Of a stretch of 64,000 bases of DNA, positions 1-10,150 are shown piece by piece (positions within the stretch are counted from its first letter, which is position 1; the number at the start of each line of letters is the position of its first letter). This DNA comes from Clavulina sp. PMI_390. Lineage: Eukaryota; Basidiomycota; Agaricomycetes; Cantharellales; Hydnaceae. Under the pieces are notes generated by a model, which did no database searches, was not told the origin of the DNA, and saw nothing but the letters and a program-made list of their open reading frames with translations. The stretch lies in NCBI GenBank assembly GCA_015039315.1, contig WIDE01000027.1, forward strand, positions 274,209 through 338,208. The letters run 5' to 3'. Position numbers and translations under genes: made by a program.

Positions 1-560
1 GGACTTTTCTGTTGATGTGGGCAGAAATTATCGATTCAGAAGTGCCAAGGTATGGGCCGATGATCAGGAAAGATATCAAGAGTGATAGTATGATAGCACG
101 GAAGGTTCAGTACGAGCGACTTAGAAGTGGTAACACTGACGACGCACCAAGGATGAAGACATTACTACAGATTTCGCCGCCATTCAACGCTGTCTTTTCT
201 AGCACCTTTTGTGGTATAGGATGGGGGCCTTGCATGATGTATGTGGGGATAGTGACTATGGTTGTGTCGCGTCAGTCATTCTTGCCATAATCGGTCGGTT
301 ACAGAGACCGGTGAGCGCACATGCAACATTTCCTTGAAGCAAATCGTCTAGCTCCCTGTCTTCTCCTAGCCCAAAGAAGTCCCCAAGACAGAGAACCATG
401 TCGAATTTACCATGCTTAGCGTCAATAGCCTTGACTTTGGTCACAAGTGTACTGTAAGCTCCTTGGACGGGACCAATCGTCAATCTAATACCCAATTAGG
501 TATGAATCAGTATTTAGTAGGTCTGAATTAGTTTAGAGATACACACATTTTGCTGGACAT
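1..560 (-). CDS. CWF19-like / Drn1-type splicing-associated protein, 5' part (truncated by window edge)
   Basis: Read on the minus strand, a 14-nt first exon (ATG at 560) joins across an intron (546-485) to give a start of MSSKILTIGPVQG. This continues into a stretch with KAIDAKHGKFDMVLCLGDFFG (about residues 20-40). A later exon (about 230-120) reads PTYIMQGPHPIPQK and then NGGEICSNVFILG. This series of motifs is that of the N-terminal metallophosphatase-like domain of CWF19L1/Drn1, a protein tied to lariat debranching and late spliceosomes in the nucleus. The rest of the gene, including the expected C-terminal CwfJ domains, lies beyond position 1. The junction near 330-230 is inferred: a donor after GNVA restores the frame to TIPTYIMQG. 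The gene diverges from the dehydrogenase that starts at 685, leaving only 124 bp for both promoters. Confidence 0.72.
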
Positions 561-684
561 TTGGGACTCCCAAGCACTTGTTTGCACCAAAGGAGAGGAT
601 CAACAACCAGACACGAAGCCAAACACGATTCGCATAGAAAAGCTCCCTCGGCGGCAACAAACAAACCCCACACGAACATCTACG
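561..684. promoter_or_regulatory. shared intergenic promoter region of two divergent genes
   Basis: Only 124 bp separate the ATG of the CWF19-like gene (minus, 560) from the ATG of the dehydrogenase (plus, 685). No clear TATA box is visible. Both promoters, or at least their 5' leaders, must share this stretch. Confidence 0.5.
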
Positions 685-2749
685 ATGACCTCTCTCGGCC
701 TTCGTCTTGCCGCCCGAGCTCGCAATCATGCAAGGCTGGCATATCGTCCTGCTTTAACTCTTCGTTCGTACGCTACCACCAACTACGGTCACGAGCTCTC
801 TGGCCTCACCGACGAGCAGCTGGAGGTGCGTTTTGCTGCTCTCGGGCAATCCGGCGATGTGCTAAACGTAGATTGATGAATCGGATTGCGTAGTTCAAAG
901 ATGCAGTACAAACCTTTGCACAGAAGGAAATTGCACCGAGGGCAGCTGAGATCGATAAGACCAATACGTTCCCAATGGTACTGCTTGCTCACTCGTCATA
1001 CTCACATGGGAGGTTAGACTGAAGCAATAATCCACGACTCGTTTATAGGACCTATGGCAAAAGTTTGGGGACATGGGGCTACTAGGTCAGTCCCTCGTGA
1101 CCACTCACTGAACAACCTCACCACCTGACCCGTTGCATTTAGGCGTTACGGTTTCAGAAGAGTATGGTGGCATCAATGCTGGCTACCTCCAGCATACTAT
1201 CGTCATGGAAGGTTTGGATTTTTGTGCCTCTTCAATATGCCAAGGTCATAATCCTTGCTTTCTATCCTACTCAGAACTCTCTCGAGCCTCTGGTTCTGTC
1301 GCGTTATCCTATGGCGCTCACTCGAACCTTTGCGTCAACCAAATCCACCGCCACGGGACACCCGAGCAGAAGGCCAAATATCTTCATGATCTGGTTGCCG
1401 GCCGGAAAGTCGGCGCTCTCGCTATGAGTGAGCCTGGGAGCGGGAGTGACGTCGTCAGCATGCAGCTGAAGGCGGAGCGCAAGGGTGACAAGTACATTCT
1501 GAACGGTAACAAGTTCTGGTAAGTTTCGATTTGATTGAGACCGCGGTGAATAGGCGTTGACGACAATGGAATCCAGGATTACGAACGGGCCAGTCGCAGA
1601 CACGCTCGTTGTATACGCCAAGACCTCTCCGGAGAAGAAATCGAAGGGTATCACAGCCTTCATCATCGAGAAAGGTTTCCCAGGCTTCTCCACGCATCAG
1701 AAACTCGACAAAATGGGGGTAAGCCCAATAGTCCTCCAGTGCTCTGGATGGCGTATCGTCGCTGCTGAGTTCCTAGGCCGATGCTAATTCGTACTTTGTT
1801 TACCAGATGCGAGGCAGCGATACCTGCGAATTGGTTTTTGAGAATTGCGAGGTCCCAGCAGGTATATACCTTTGCTTCCAGCATGTCCGTAATATCAAGA
1901 AGGCTAACGACCTCTGTTTCTCGCCCTCACTGCCTGCATTTCATGATTCATAGAGAACGTGCTAGGGAAGGTCGATGGAGGAGCCGGAGTTCTCATGAGT
2001 GGACTTGACCTTGAACGTCTGGTCCTCAGTGGTGGTCCTCTCGGGTGTGTTTTCTTCCATTCTCCACGCCTTTATGTCCAGTCATTCTGAATTTGGTTAC
2101 ACCCCCATCCTCATTTATAACCAGGCTCATGCAAAATGCATTCGACATCACTGTCGAGTACGTGCACGAGCGCAAGCAGTTCGGCAAGGCGATCGGGACA
2201 TTCCAGCTGATGCAAGGTATGTGCTGATAGCATCTCCTGTTGTTTATTTCCGCCGTCGCATCAATATGGCTTATGGCTGATTCAATCTATCGGGCTATAG
2301 GGAAGATTGCGGACATGTACACGAAGCTAGGTGCCAGTAGAGCATATGTCTACGCCGTGGCTAGGGCTTGCGACCAGGGAAAGATTAGTCGGAGAGTGCG
2401 TATTGCTTTCAATCGCTACCTCTCTTGTGCGCTACTCACAATGGGATCCATCTCTTTTATCATCTGACAGGACTGTGCGGGCGCCATTCTCTACTCAAGT
2501 GATCGTGCGGTCGAGGTCGCCATTGATGCGATGCAGTCATTAGGCGGGAATGGCTACATCAACGGTCAGTGCTCCCCGAATCTAACTGTCCTAATAGAAA
2601 TCCTAACGGTTTGGACCTGATTACTGGTAGACTACCCAACGGGACGGATCCTGCGAGACGCACGTTTGTACTGCGTTGGCGCAGGGACGCAGGAGATTAG
2701 GAGGATGCTCATTGGCCGCGAGTTCAATGTGGACTACGGGGCTGCGTAG
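685..2749 (+). CDS. isovaleryl-CoA dehydrogenase, mitochondrial
   Basis: Flavin enzyme of leucine breakdown that oxidises isovaleryl-CoA to 3-methylcrotonyl-CoA in the mitochondrial matrix. The start at 685 gives an Arg-rich, acid-free leader ([20 protein letters not shown]) typical of mitochondrial import. About eleven exons join in frame. Visible family blocks include [36 protein letters not shown], the [13 protein letters not shown] segment holding the catalytic Glu position used by isovaleryl-CoA dehydrogenases, [20 protein letters not shown], and the C-terminal [20 protein letters not shown] followed by LIGREFN. The Glu in LDLER, rather than in the C-terminal loop used by short-chain enzymes, argues for this subfamily. 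Length is about 410-420 residues, normal for the family. I see no break. The first exon is 685-825 and the second 894-977; the last ends at the TAG of 2747-2749. Confidence 0.92.
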
Positions 2750-3265
2750 TTCAGGAAGGACATCCCTGTATTCCAACGACTTGGTTAACAAGGGAAGATC
2801 CCTACGACGTCATAGGGAGACCTAAAATAAATCTCAATCGCGAAAACTAATTACCCTCTCGCGCTCTTTCCACAGCACTTGCGCCCAGAATGAGTCCACA
2901 CATCCGTCCCATTCTTTTTAGCGCGCAGCTCCTATTCTTTTAGTCATATCCAAGCTGCGGAAGCATTCGATCCTTGCTTTTGCGGATCCGATGTCGATTC
3001 TCGGAATGGTGGCTTGGAATCAAAACTCTTTCGTTTTTCCGACGTTGCCCCTTGTGCTACCAAGTGCAGAGCACTGAGCTGCAGAGCCTGAGAGTGAGGT
3101 AACTTGAAAGACTATGACTCCAGCTCATCCTACGGATCCGAGATACCGTTGGGTTGGATCTTATCGCTGAGTCAGTTTGTCCTCTCTTGCAGCCTATAAA
3201 TACCTTCACCTGTGAGCCTCTGCTGCAGAACTTGAGCCTCTACACTTCGCTACCCTCCGATAGAT
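2750..3265. promoter_or_regulatory. intergenic region with a TATA box for the downstream gene
   Basis: No gene seen. TATAAA at 3195-3200 lies about 66 bp upstream of the ATG at 3266 and is a plausible core promoter for the arrestin-like gene. The left part is probably the 3' untranslated region of the dehydrogenase. Confidence 0.5.
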
Positions 3266-4869
3266 ATGTCCACCTCGTTCAATTCGCCCTCGATTGCATC
3301 TTCGTCTTCGTCATCGACGACCTCCTTTGACGTGAGCCCCATGATGTTGATCTTATGATGTCGTATTTCCCTCTGACTTTTTCGCCTGCTAGACGTATGA
3401 TAGCGAACTCATTGCGCACTACGATGATCCTACGATCAGAGGGGGAGAAATCGTCCCTAGCTATGAGGACGCAATGCGGCCGCAGGTAACCACCCACATC
3501 TTCTCAACTATGTCCCTAGCCAAGGGTACCTCGATATCACTCGAGCTGAACAGCATGGCGGCCGACTCGGATTCCACGCCGCTATTTGCAGAAGGAGATA
3601 CCCTAGAAGGACGTGTGCTCTTAGATCTGAAAAAGTCTGGCGTCAAAGAGGTGTCGCTCGCCGTAAGCATGAGATGGTCTTTCTCATAGCCGTTTACTGA
3701 TAAAACTCTCTTATTGTTTGTAGGTTCGTGGCCGAGCCACATGCATCATTGGCTCGCTTTTGCGCCGCCTTCAATATGACCTAACTTTCCTTGAGCCGTC
3801 TCTCATCTTGTGGTCACCTGCGCGTGGGTCTTCCTCCCCTCCTCAATCACTTCCCTTTCGCTTTACCCTTCCAAAAACGATCTCACACTCCGAGATACAA
3901 TATGCTCTCCCGCCTTCGTACGCAGGTCAGGCGTGTATCGATTATCTGCTGGACATCACAGTAAAGAGGGATTTTTTGCATTCTGATTATAGGCATGATT
4001 TTCTGTTCTTTCAGCCTGTAATGCGTCGTGCAAATTTTGCTGACAAAGCCAGTGTCCGTGGTCGCTAGCCTACAGGTTCCTTTCTCGTATATTTCCAGAG
4101 CTCAGCGAATACCACTCTCGCGGCTGTCAATGGGGAGCATTCATTACCTCCCGGGTCCTCGTGACGCAGTTAATCCAGGGAGGTGGCATGAAGCTACTTT
4201 CACAATTCCCGGAAAAACGAGTGATGGATGCGAGTCGCCGCTGTTGGCTCGAGTGAGCATGGTTTTGATGGTCCGCTGGCATCAGCTGCTAACTTTGGCT
4301 GTCATCTCCTCCAGATACTCATCCCACACCCGCTCCGATATCCTGTAGGGAGCACGATCCCTTTCCGCCTGTTTGTCTCAGTACCACCCTCCAGTCCAAC
4401 CACACTCTATGACGTTCAGGAGAGCCAATGGGATGTTTTCATCGCGCAACATCGTTTGTTGTATCTCACCACTTCCACAGCAAATCAAAGCGTGGTATCC
4501 AATCCGGATGGGACCACCTCAGCTATGGACATCGTGGTGCATGGGGCGATGCATGAAGTAACAATTGATGATAAGCCATCTAAAAATTCTGAGGCGGAGC
4601 GGTCAGTGGTTCTTAGCGGGGAGTTGTGTTTGCCACAAGACTTGACGCCAAGTTTTCAATTCCCTTTGATTGATGTTGAGGTGAGGATATCCTCGAATGA
4701 TCTAGCATGACACTACATTCCATAACTGACTGTCTCGCTACAGTATCGCGTCCACGTTGTGCCTAGAATACCAGGATTTCAGGTGCTGGACCCTCAGCAG
4801 CCTATCGAGATTCCCATCATGGTGGCGGCTAGCTTCCCTCAGCTTAACATTTTCCAGGAGCTATATTAG
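3266..4869 (+). CDS. arrestin-like protein (arrestin N- and C-type domains)
   Basis: The N-terminus is Ser-rich (MSTSFNSPSIASSSSSSTTS), then an acidic stretch leads to an arrestin-N-like beta-strand pattern with GDTLEGRVLLDLKKSGVKEV, LPFRFTLPKTISHSEIQYAL and LPPSYAGQACIDYLLDITVK. A second half, after an intron that begins at about 4253, has ILIPHPLRYPVGSTIPFRLF and a final strand region ending NIFQELY at the stop of 4867-4869. Fungal arrestin-related proteins recruit ubiquitin ligases to membrane cargo; this one has no PPxY motif in the parts I could read, so an adaptor role of that kind is not supported. Splice sites at 3960-4100 are uncertain because the open frame closes at 4068 and reopens in another frame; an intron there is required. 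The gene could also be a member of the broader arrestin-fold group with an unrelated role. Confidence 0.62.
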
Positions 4870-5720
4870 GAATAGTCACATTGAGGAGCATCGCACAGCT
4901 AGATTCGCTCACTGCTTCGAACTTGTCACATATCGCGGACATAGAATAATTCAAGCCAATTCTGTGAAGGGGTGCTGTGCTCTTGCGCGTCTGGTGCTTG
5001 GCTGCTCCTATCTAGTTGTGAGAAGCCTACGATCCCAGAAAGAATCAATGGACTTCTGTCCCTAATATAGAGAAACAGAGAAAGTCGCGACACAACGACC
5101 CGTGAGTCTCGGGTCTCGCTCGGCGAGGGAAGTGTGGGGAGTTTGTCAAGATCAATCGCGTCTGCTGGGTGGGTAGGAGCCCATCCCTTTACGTGACTGT
5201 GTTCGCTTTCCCGAGCTAAGTGCTTAAGTGGCATATTTGGTCAAAAATGAATGGTCCACTATGTGGAGAAAACTTATTTGTTTATGTACAAACACTCTCA
5301 AACGGCTTCTCTCATCGCAACCACAGGGTCGTTGTTCATCTGCCGATCTGTCTGATTTGTGTAGTATGCGGCGACCCACATCCCGCATCTCGATGAGAAT
5401 GGCGGGGGTTTAGACGTTGATCATCATACTATTGAATTCTTGCCCATAATTCACACCGATGCTGCAGGGTGAATGGTCTTGGCTCGCCGTAGGAGTTGTG
5501 ATGATGGGGATTTTCGCCCTATCGACCTATGGGAGAATCCACACAGCTGGCTCCACTGCATTTAGTCTTTTTGCGTCATCCGACTGCTTGGGCATTTACT
5601 ACGCGATCACCAGTCCCGCAACTTGCTATATATTATGGAAGTTGGTAGTCTCTTCATCAATCTGGTGGTGGAATCGACCCCTCTGTTCCACTTCTGCAGA
5701 CAAATTGTCTTGTGATCACA
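4870..5720. other. intergenic, no gene seen; TATA-like site before the GMC gene
   Basis: No supported gene. TATATATT at 5627-5634 lies about 87 bp upstream of the ATG at 5721 and is a plausible core promoter element. The 125-codon open frame starting at 5459 overlaps the next gene in another frame and looks non-coding. Confidence 0.4.
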
Positions 5721-8428
5721 ATGGGACGCACTCGCTGCCATACTCTTGGCATTGGCTTGCTCTCCGTCACGATTACGGTCATTGCTGGAACCCTAGTCAC
5801 AAACGACCCGTCCGTTGTGGCAGGGAAGACATATGACTACGTGATTGTTGGTGGTGGGCTTGGAGGGCTTACTGTGCGTTGACTGGGATCGACTGTGATC
5901 TGACTTACATTATGCCTCACCTTGCTTTTATCGCACTCGTCGCCACCCCGTAAATTGCCACCGCCGAATTCTTCGTTGCTTCCAGGTTGCAAATCGCCTA
6001 TCCGAGGACCCTGCTACGACGGTGCTCGTCATTGAAGCTGGTAACGACGACCGCACGAACCCTCTCATATACGACATCTATCAATACACAAAAGCGTTCC
6101 ACACATCTATGGACTGGTCCTATCCTACTGATTTTGGCAAATCCATCCGCGCGTAGGATTCTCTTTATTATGCCCGTACACGTCCTTGAAGTTTCTAATG
6201 CTTGCCCACATATGTGGTTTGGCAGAGGCAAAACTCTAGGCGGCTCGAGCTCCATTAACGGTGCTACCTATACCCGTGGAGCGAAAGAACAGTATGACTC
6301 TTGGTCTCAGCTGCTCGATCCAGCAGACCAAGGTCTCGGGTGGGATTGGGATGGATTGCTTGCTTATATGAAAAAGGTGCGATGGTTTCTCAGTCATATG
6401 ATTCATCGATTACGATCATAATCATAAAAAATGAACGGTCGTCCATCTAGTCCGAGGGATTTACCCCGCCAACGAGTGCGCAGGAGGCCATTGGCGCCAA
6501 TTCGGTCCCTGCCTACCACAACTCCTCAGGCCCTGTCCAAGTTAAATTCCCGTAAGCATATTAGAGTAGCCTCTCGATAGCCAATGCTTACCTTATTGGT
6601 GGCTACATACAGAGACTTGATGTATGGCGGTCCCCAACAACCCGCATTTGCCCAAACGATGGAGACGCTCGGTCTGGCCCTGTCTCCAGACCTCAATGGA
6701 GGCACGCCAAACTCGGTTTCTTTCACTCCAAATGTGAGCAGTCCTAACCTACATGACTATCGAGCGAGACTAATTACCAGAGGGCGCAATATCTCACCAC
6801 ATGTTATCGTCCCCGAATACAGACGCTGATTCCCAACTCAGGCGACCACCGCTGCTCCTCGGCAGAAGCTTATATTACGCCCGTTGAAGAGTCGAGGCCT
6901 AACTGGACCGTCTTAACGGGCCAGCAGGCAACGCAGATTTTATTCTCATCGACTACTACGTATTCTGATTTACAGGTGAGTCTTCGTATGGGATCGAACT
7001 TGTTGATGTACTTATTACATTTTTTTTTGCCGTGTTTGATGGAATCACAGGTAGCAAATGAGGTACAGTTTGGTACAGTTAACGGATCAAGCTATAGCGT
7101 GGATGTTGCCAAAGAAGTGATTGTCGCAGCAGGTGCTATTGGAGTAAGCGTTTTTATGTTGTCGAATGAATATCACTTCTCACACTAACCTCCCCCTCGC
7201 ATCTATTGTCAACAGTCCCCTGCGCTGCTTCAACTCTCCGGTATTGGCTCACCATCCATCCTTTCATCGCTTGGTATCCCGGTCCTCGTGGATTTGCCGC
7301 AAGTTGGGCTCAACCTACAGGAACAGACCTTCGTCAGTACGGGCGCGGTTGGGACGAACTTCAGCTTGGGTGGCAGTGGGCCAAGCAACGTAATTGGCTA
7401 TCCGAATCTTTATCAGGTACGCTCACTACCGCAGTGTGGATTTTGTGTGCGAAAACGGAGTGTTTGGAGCAAATCTGAGTTGTGCCAACCTATTTCTCCG
7501 GTGTAGCTTTTCGGTTCCAATTCATCATCAGTTGTTTCCCACATTCAGTCCTCCATTCCAACATGGGCATCCCAGCTGTCAACTTCAGCCATCTCTGCGT
7601 CAGCGCTTGAGACGATTTACCAGATCTAAGCCGGAGTTATTATCAACGACAGCGGTATGGCTAGATTTCTTTGTTGTCTTCTTTCCTCTGATGAAGCATC
7701 GAATGGATCGCCACTTGGTCATTAGTGCCTGTGGCGGAGATGTTCTATGACACTGGAACACCGACGATCCAAATAAAGACATGGTATCTACTCCCCTTCT
7801 CTAGGGGTAACGTTAGCATTACTGTGAGCCCTGATTCGCGTGCCTATTCATCGTCATCTCGCGATATCTCTGACTTTCCGTTTGCTTACTCTGCGCTCTC
7901 CACCTTTAGACGACGGACCCGTTCACTCTTCCAAAGACAAATGTGAACTTCTTCTCCGCCGACATTGATCTCACAATGCAGATTCAGGTTGAGCGTATGG
8001 CCCGTCAGGCATATCTGACTCCCCCCCTTAGGTACATTTCCATATCTCGATGACTCCTTTCACGCCCAAGGATCTAGCGAACTCTAACGAAAATTTGCGC
8101 TTCATCCAGGAATCTGTCTACTGGCGAGTCCCGCCCCGGATTCACTGTGGTACCTGGGAACTCCTCTGATACTTCCTATGGGTCAACAAGCGACTGGCAA
8201 ACCTGGATCCTCAATAATTTCAGTACCGTCTCGCATCCAATCGCGACATGTGCGATGATGTCGCGCTCCCTCGGAGGCGTCGTCGATGGAAAGCTGAGGG
8301 TGTATGGAACGAGTAATTTGAGGGTGGTGGATGCTAGTGTCATGCCATTACAGGTCAGTGCCCACCTGAGCGCAACACTGTATGGCATTGCAGAGAAGGC
8401 GGCAGATCTCATCAAGAGCGGGGTTTAA
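5721..8428 (+). CDS. secreted GMC-family FAD oxidoreductase, with one in-frame stop codon
   Basis: The start at 5721 gives a hydrophobic secretion signal ([20 protein letters not shown]) followed by the FAD-binding block [22 protein letters not shown], with VLVIEAG after it. GMC signature 1 is spliced as [18 protein letters not shown], and a second signature region reads [20 protein letters not shown]. The C-terminal exon holds [20 protein letters not shown] and then [20 protein letters not shown], which supply the two His positions of the active site. The family covers aryl-alcohol, glucose and pyranose-type oxidases; the substrate cannot be told. All exons join in frame except that the exon ending near 7654 contains TAA at 7627-7629 (after ETIYQI, before AGVIINDS), where the flanking frame on both sides is clearly coding. 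So this is either a recent nonsense allele or pseudogene, a base error in the assembly, or a codon read through. Confidence 0.85.
7627..7629 (+). pseudogene. in-frame TAA inside the GMC oxidoreductase exon
   Basis: Frame upstream reads SALETIYQI and downstream AGVIINDS joined to [13 protein letters not shown] in the next exon. No GT donor precedes the codon within the exon in a place that would splice it out. One C-to-T change from CAA would produce it. Confidence 0.7.
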
Positions 8429-8725
8429 ATGGGGGAGGATTTATAGATCAACCAAGGGCGTTAGATAGATATAAGCTACTCAGTTCATGATCTCAAGTCG
8501 ATTGGGTTATTTAAGCGCCGTCATGGGCGAGAGCGGAACCATTTTGTGCCGGCTCCGGTCCAGCCTTGCCCCACACTCTCTCTCTCCGCCTGAGGCCCGA
8601 GTTCACACCCACTATCCCTCGTCCCAAGGCAAAGCTTAGCTGCTCTGAAATCTATAGCGTCTTTCGACCATCGGCTAAACTCATCCGACTTTGCTACGTC
8701 CCTGAGAGTGTTCACTGAGACGAAT

Positions 8726-9925
8726 ATGGTCTACTTCTTCGATCGTCCTGACGGTGCCAAGCTTGGCTATGTGATTCTTGGCGAGAAGCATCTATGGAAG
8801 GGCGTGAGGCCTTTGCTTATCATCAGCGGCATGTCCATGAGATACGAAGACTGGGACGTCATCAGCGTTCCCTTGAGTGAGAAGAGGACAGGTAAGTACG
8901 CCACCACTCTTGATGATATCAAAGTCGGAGCTCCGTGATCTGACAGAACGTAAAGTTCTCATAATAGATAACAGGTTCGTTGAACTCACATTCGCTCGGG
9001 TTGCTGGCTCATCTCTCGACCTAACTATGATGTGTGTAGGGATATTGGAGAGTCCATCGTAAAAGGCCAGGTCACCAAAGACTTGACAATCGCCGTTATG
9101 GCTTCCGATATTGTCGCACTCATCGACTTTCTGGGATGGAAGTCCATTGACATGCTAGGGCACTCCATGGGAGGTTCGTGTCCATCTTGTCGTTGAACAT
9201 GCCTACTCAATCCTTATACATCAATGCTGGACTCTTTACGCTATAGGATTCATTCTTCAGCAGATCCTCATAACCCCATCCCTCCCATTCTCGGTGCCGC
9301 ACGCTATCCTGACAGCCACCGCAACAAAACCTCCAAGAGGTGACCCTGCCTTCGTCGCTATGATGACCAGTCCTCCTCCAGCAAATTTATCAACAATGTC
9401 TCGTGACGAGAGGCATGCATATAACCTGGACGTCGCTCGAAAAACGAAGGAGTTTGGCTACGATGAGGCGTGGTTGAAAGTGCCCAAAAATCAGGCCCTG
9501 CTGGAAAGATTGATGCCTCAGCTGATCGTACGCAGACCTAGCGGGGTGATCGGTATGTCAAATTGTTGAAAATGCCCTAGTCGCCGCCCTCACTGATCTG
9601 TGTTTGCACTGCTCCAGCTGCCCAAGCTCTCGCCGTACGCTCCACAAACCACCGACCGTCTCTACACCTCGTCCCACGCACTACTAAAGTGCTCAGCATC
9701 CATGGCAAACTCGACCGCATCATTTCTTACTCAGAGTCGGACTATATCGCCAAATTCATCCCACATGCGAAGCGCGTACAGATCGGGAACGAAAGAGGGA
9801 TGGTTCCCAGTGATGTATTCGGGCACACGTGGTTCGATTACTTTGACGTGGATGTTTGGACTGGGGTTTTGGAATCATTTTTGGATGATGGTGAGGCGTC
9901 AACCGTTCCGAAGGCAAAGTTGTGA
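8726..9925 (+). CDS. alpha/beta hydrolase
   Basis: Serine hydrolase of the alpha/beta fold. The start at 8726 gives MVYFFDRPDGAKLGYVILG, a usual opening strand pair, then LLIISGMSMRYEDWD, which has the oxyanion-side Gly-Met turn. The next exons give KVLIIDNRDIGES and IVALIDFLGWKSIDMLGHSM followed by GG: the nucleophile elbow with Ser in GHSMGG. After the lid region comes KVLSIHGKLDRIISYSESDY, holding the acid in the GxxD position, and VFGHTWFDYF with the likely catalytic His, then the stop at 9923-9925. Four introns are needed, the first starting at 8892. All three catalytic positions are present and the frame is intact. About 300 residues, ordinary for this family, with no signal peptide. 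Substrate unknown. Confidence 0.8.
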
Positions 9926-10150
9926 TACTGCGCTCTCCACCTATCCGCTGGTCTGCCACTGTGGCATGCTATTGGCAGCTGGTTATTCTCTTTTTCTTCA
10001 TGGCCAATATGAAGGGAGGCTATATTATGCAAAAGCTAGCTAGGGTACGAAACGTCGAGATACGTAGGCCGTAGTCGGCGTATCAATAAGAGGAAACAGG
10101 GTTGGGCCGCAGCCCTTGTGTCTTCGTAGGAAGATGAGAGGGAAGAACAA
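9926..10150. terminator. convergent 3' ends, 225 bp
   Basis: The hydrolase (plus) and the acyl-CoA synthetase (minus) end here facing each other, so both 3' untranslated regions must fall in this short stretch. No separate gene seen. Confidence 0.35.

Noticed and set aside
5459..5836. 125-codon plus-strand frame with a hydrophobic start
   Set aside because: It overlaps the GMC start in another frame and has biased, non-protein-like Trp/His clusters; the GMC frame is the real one.
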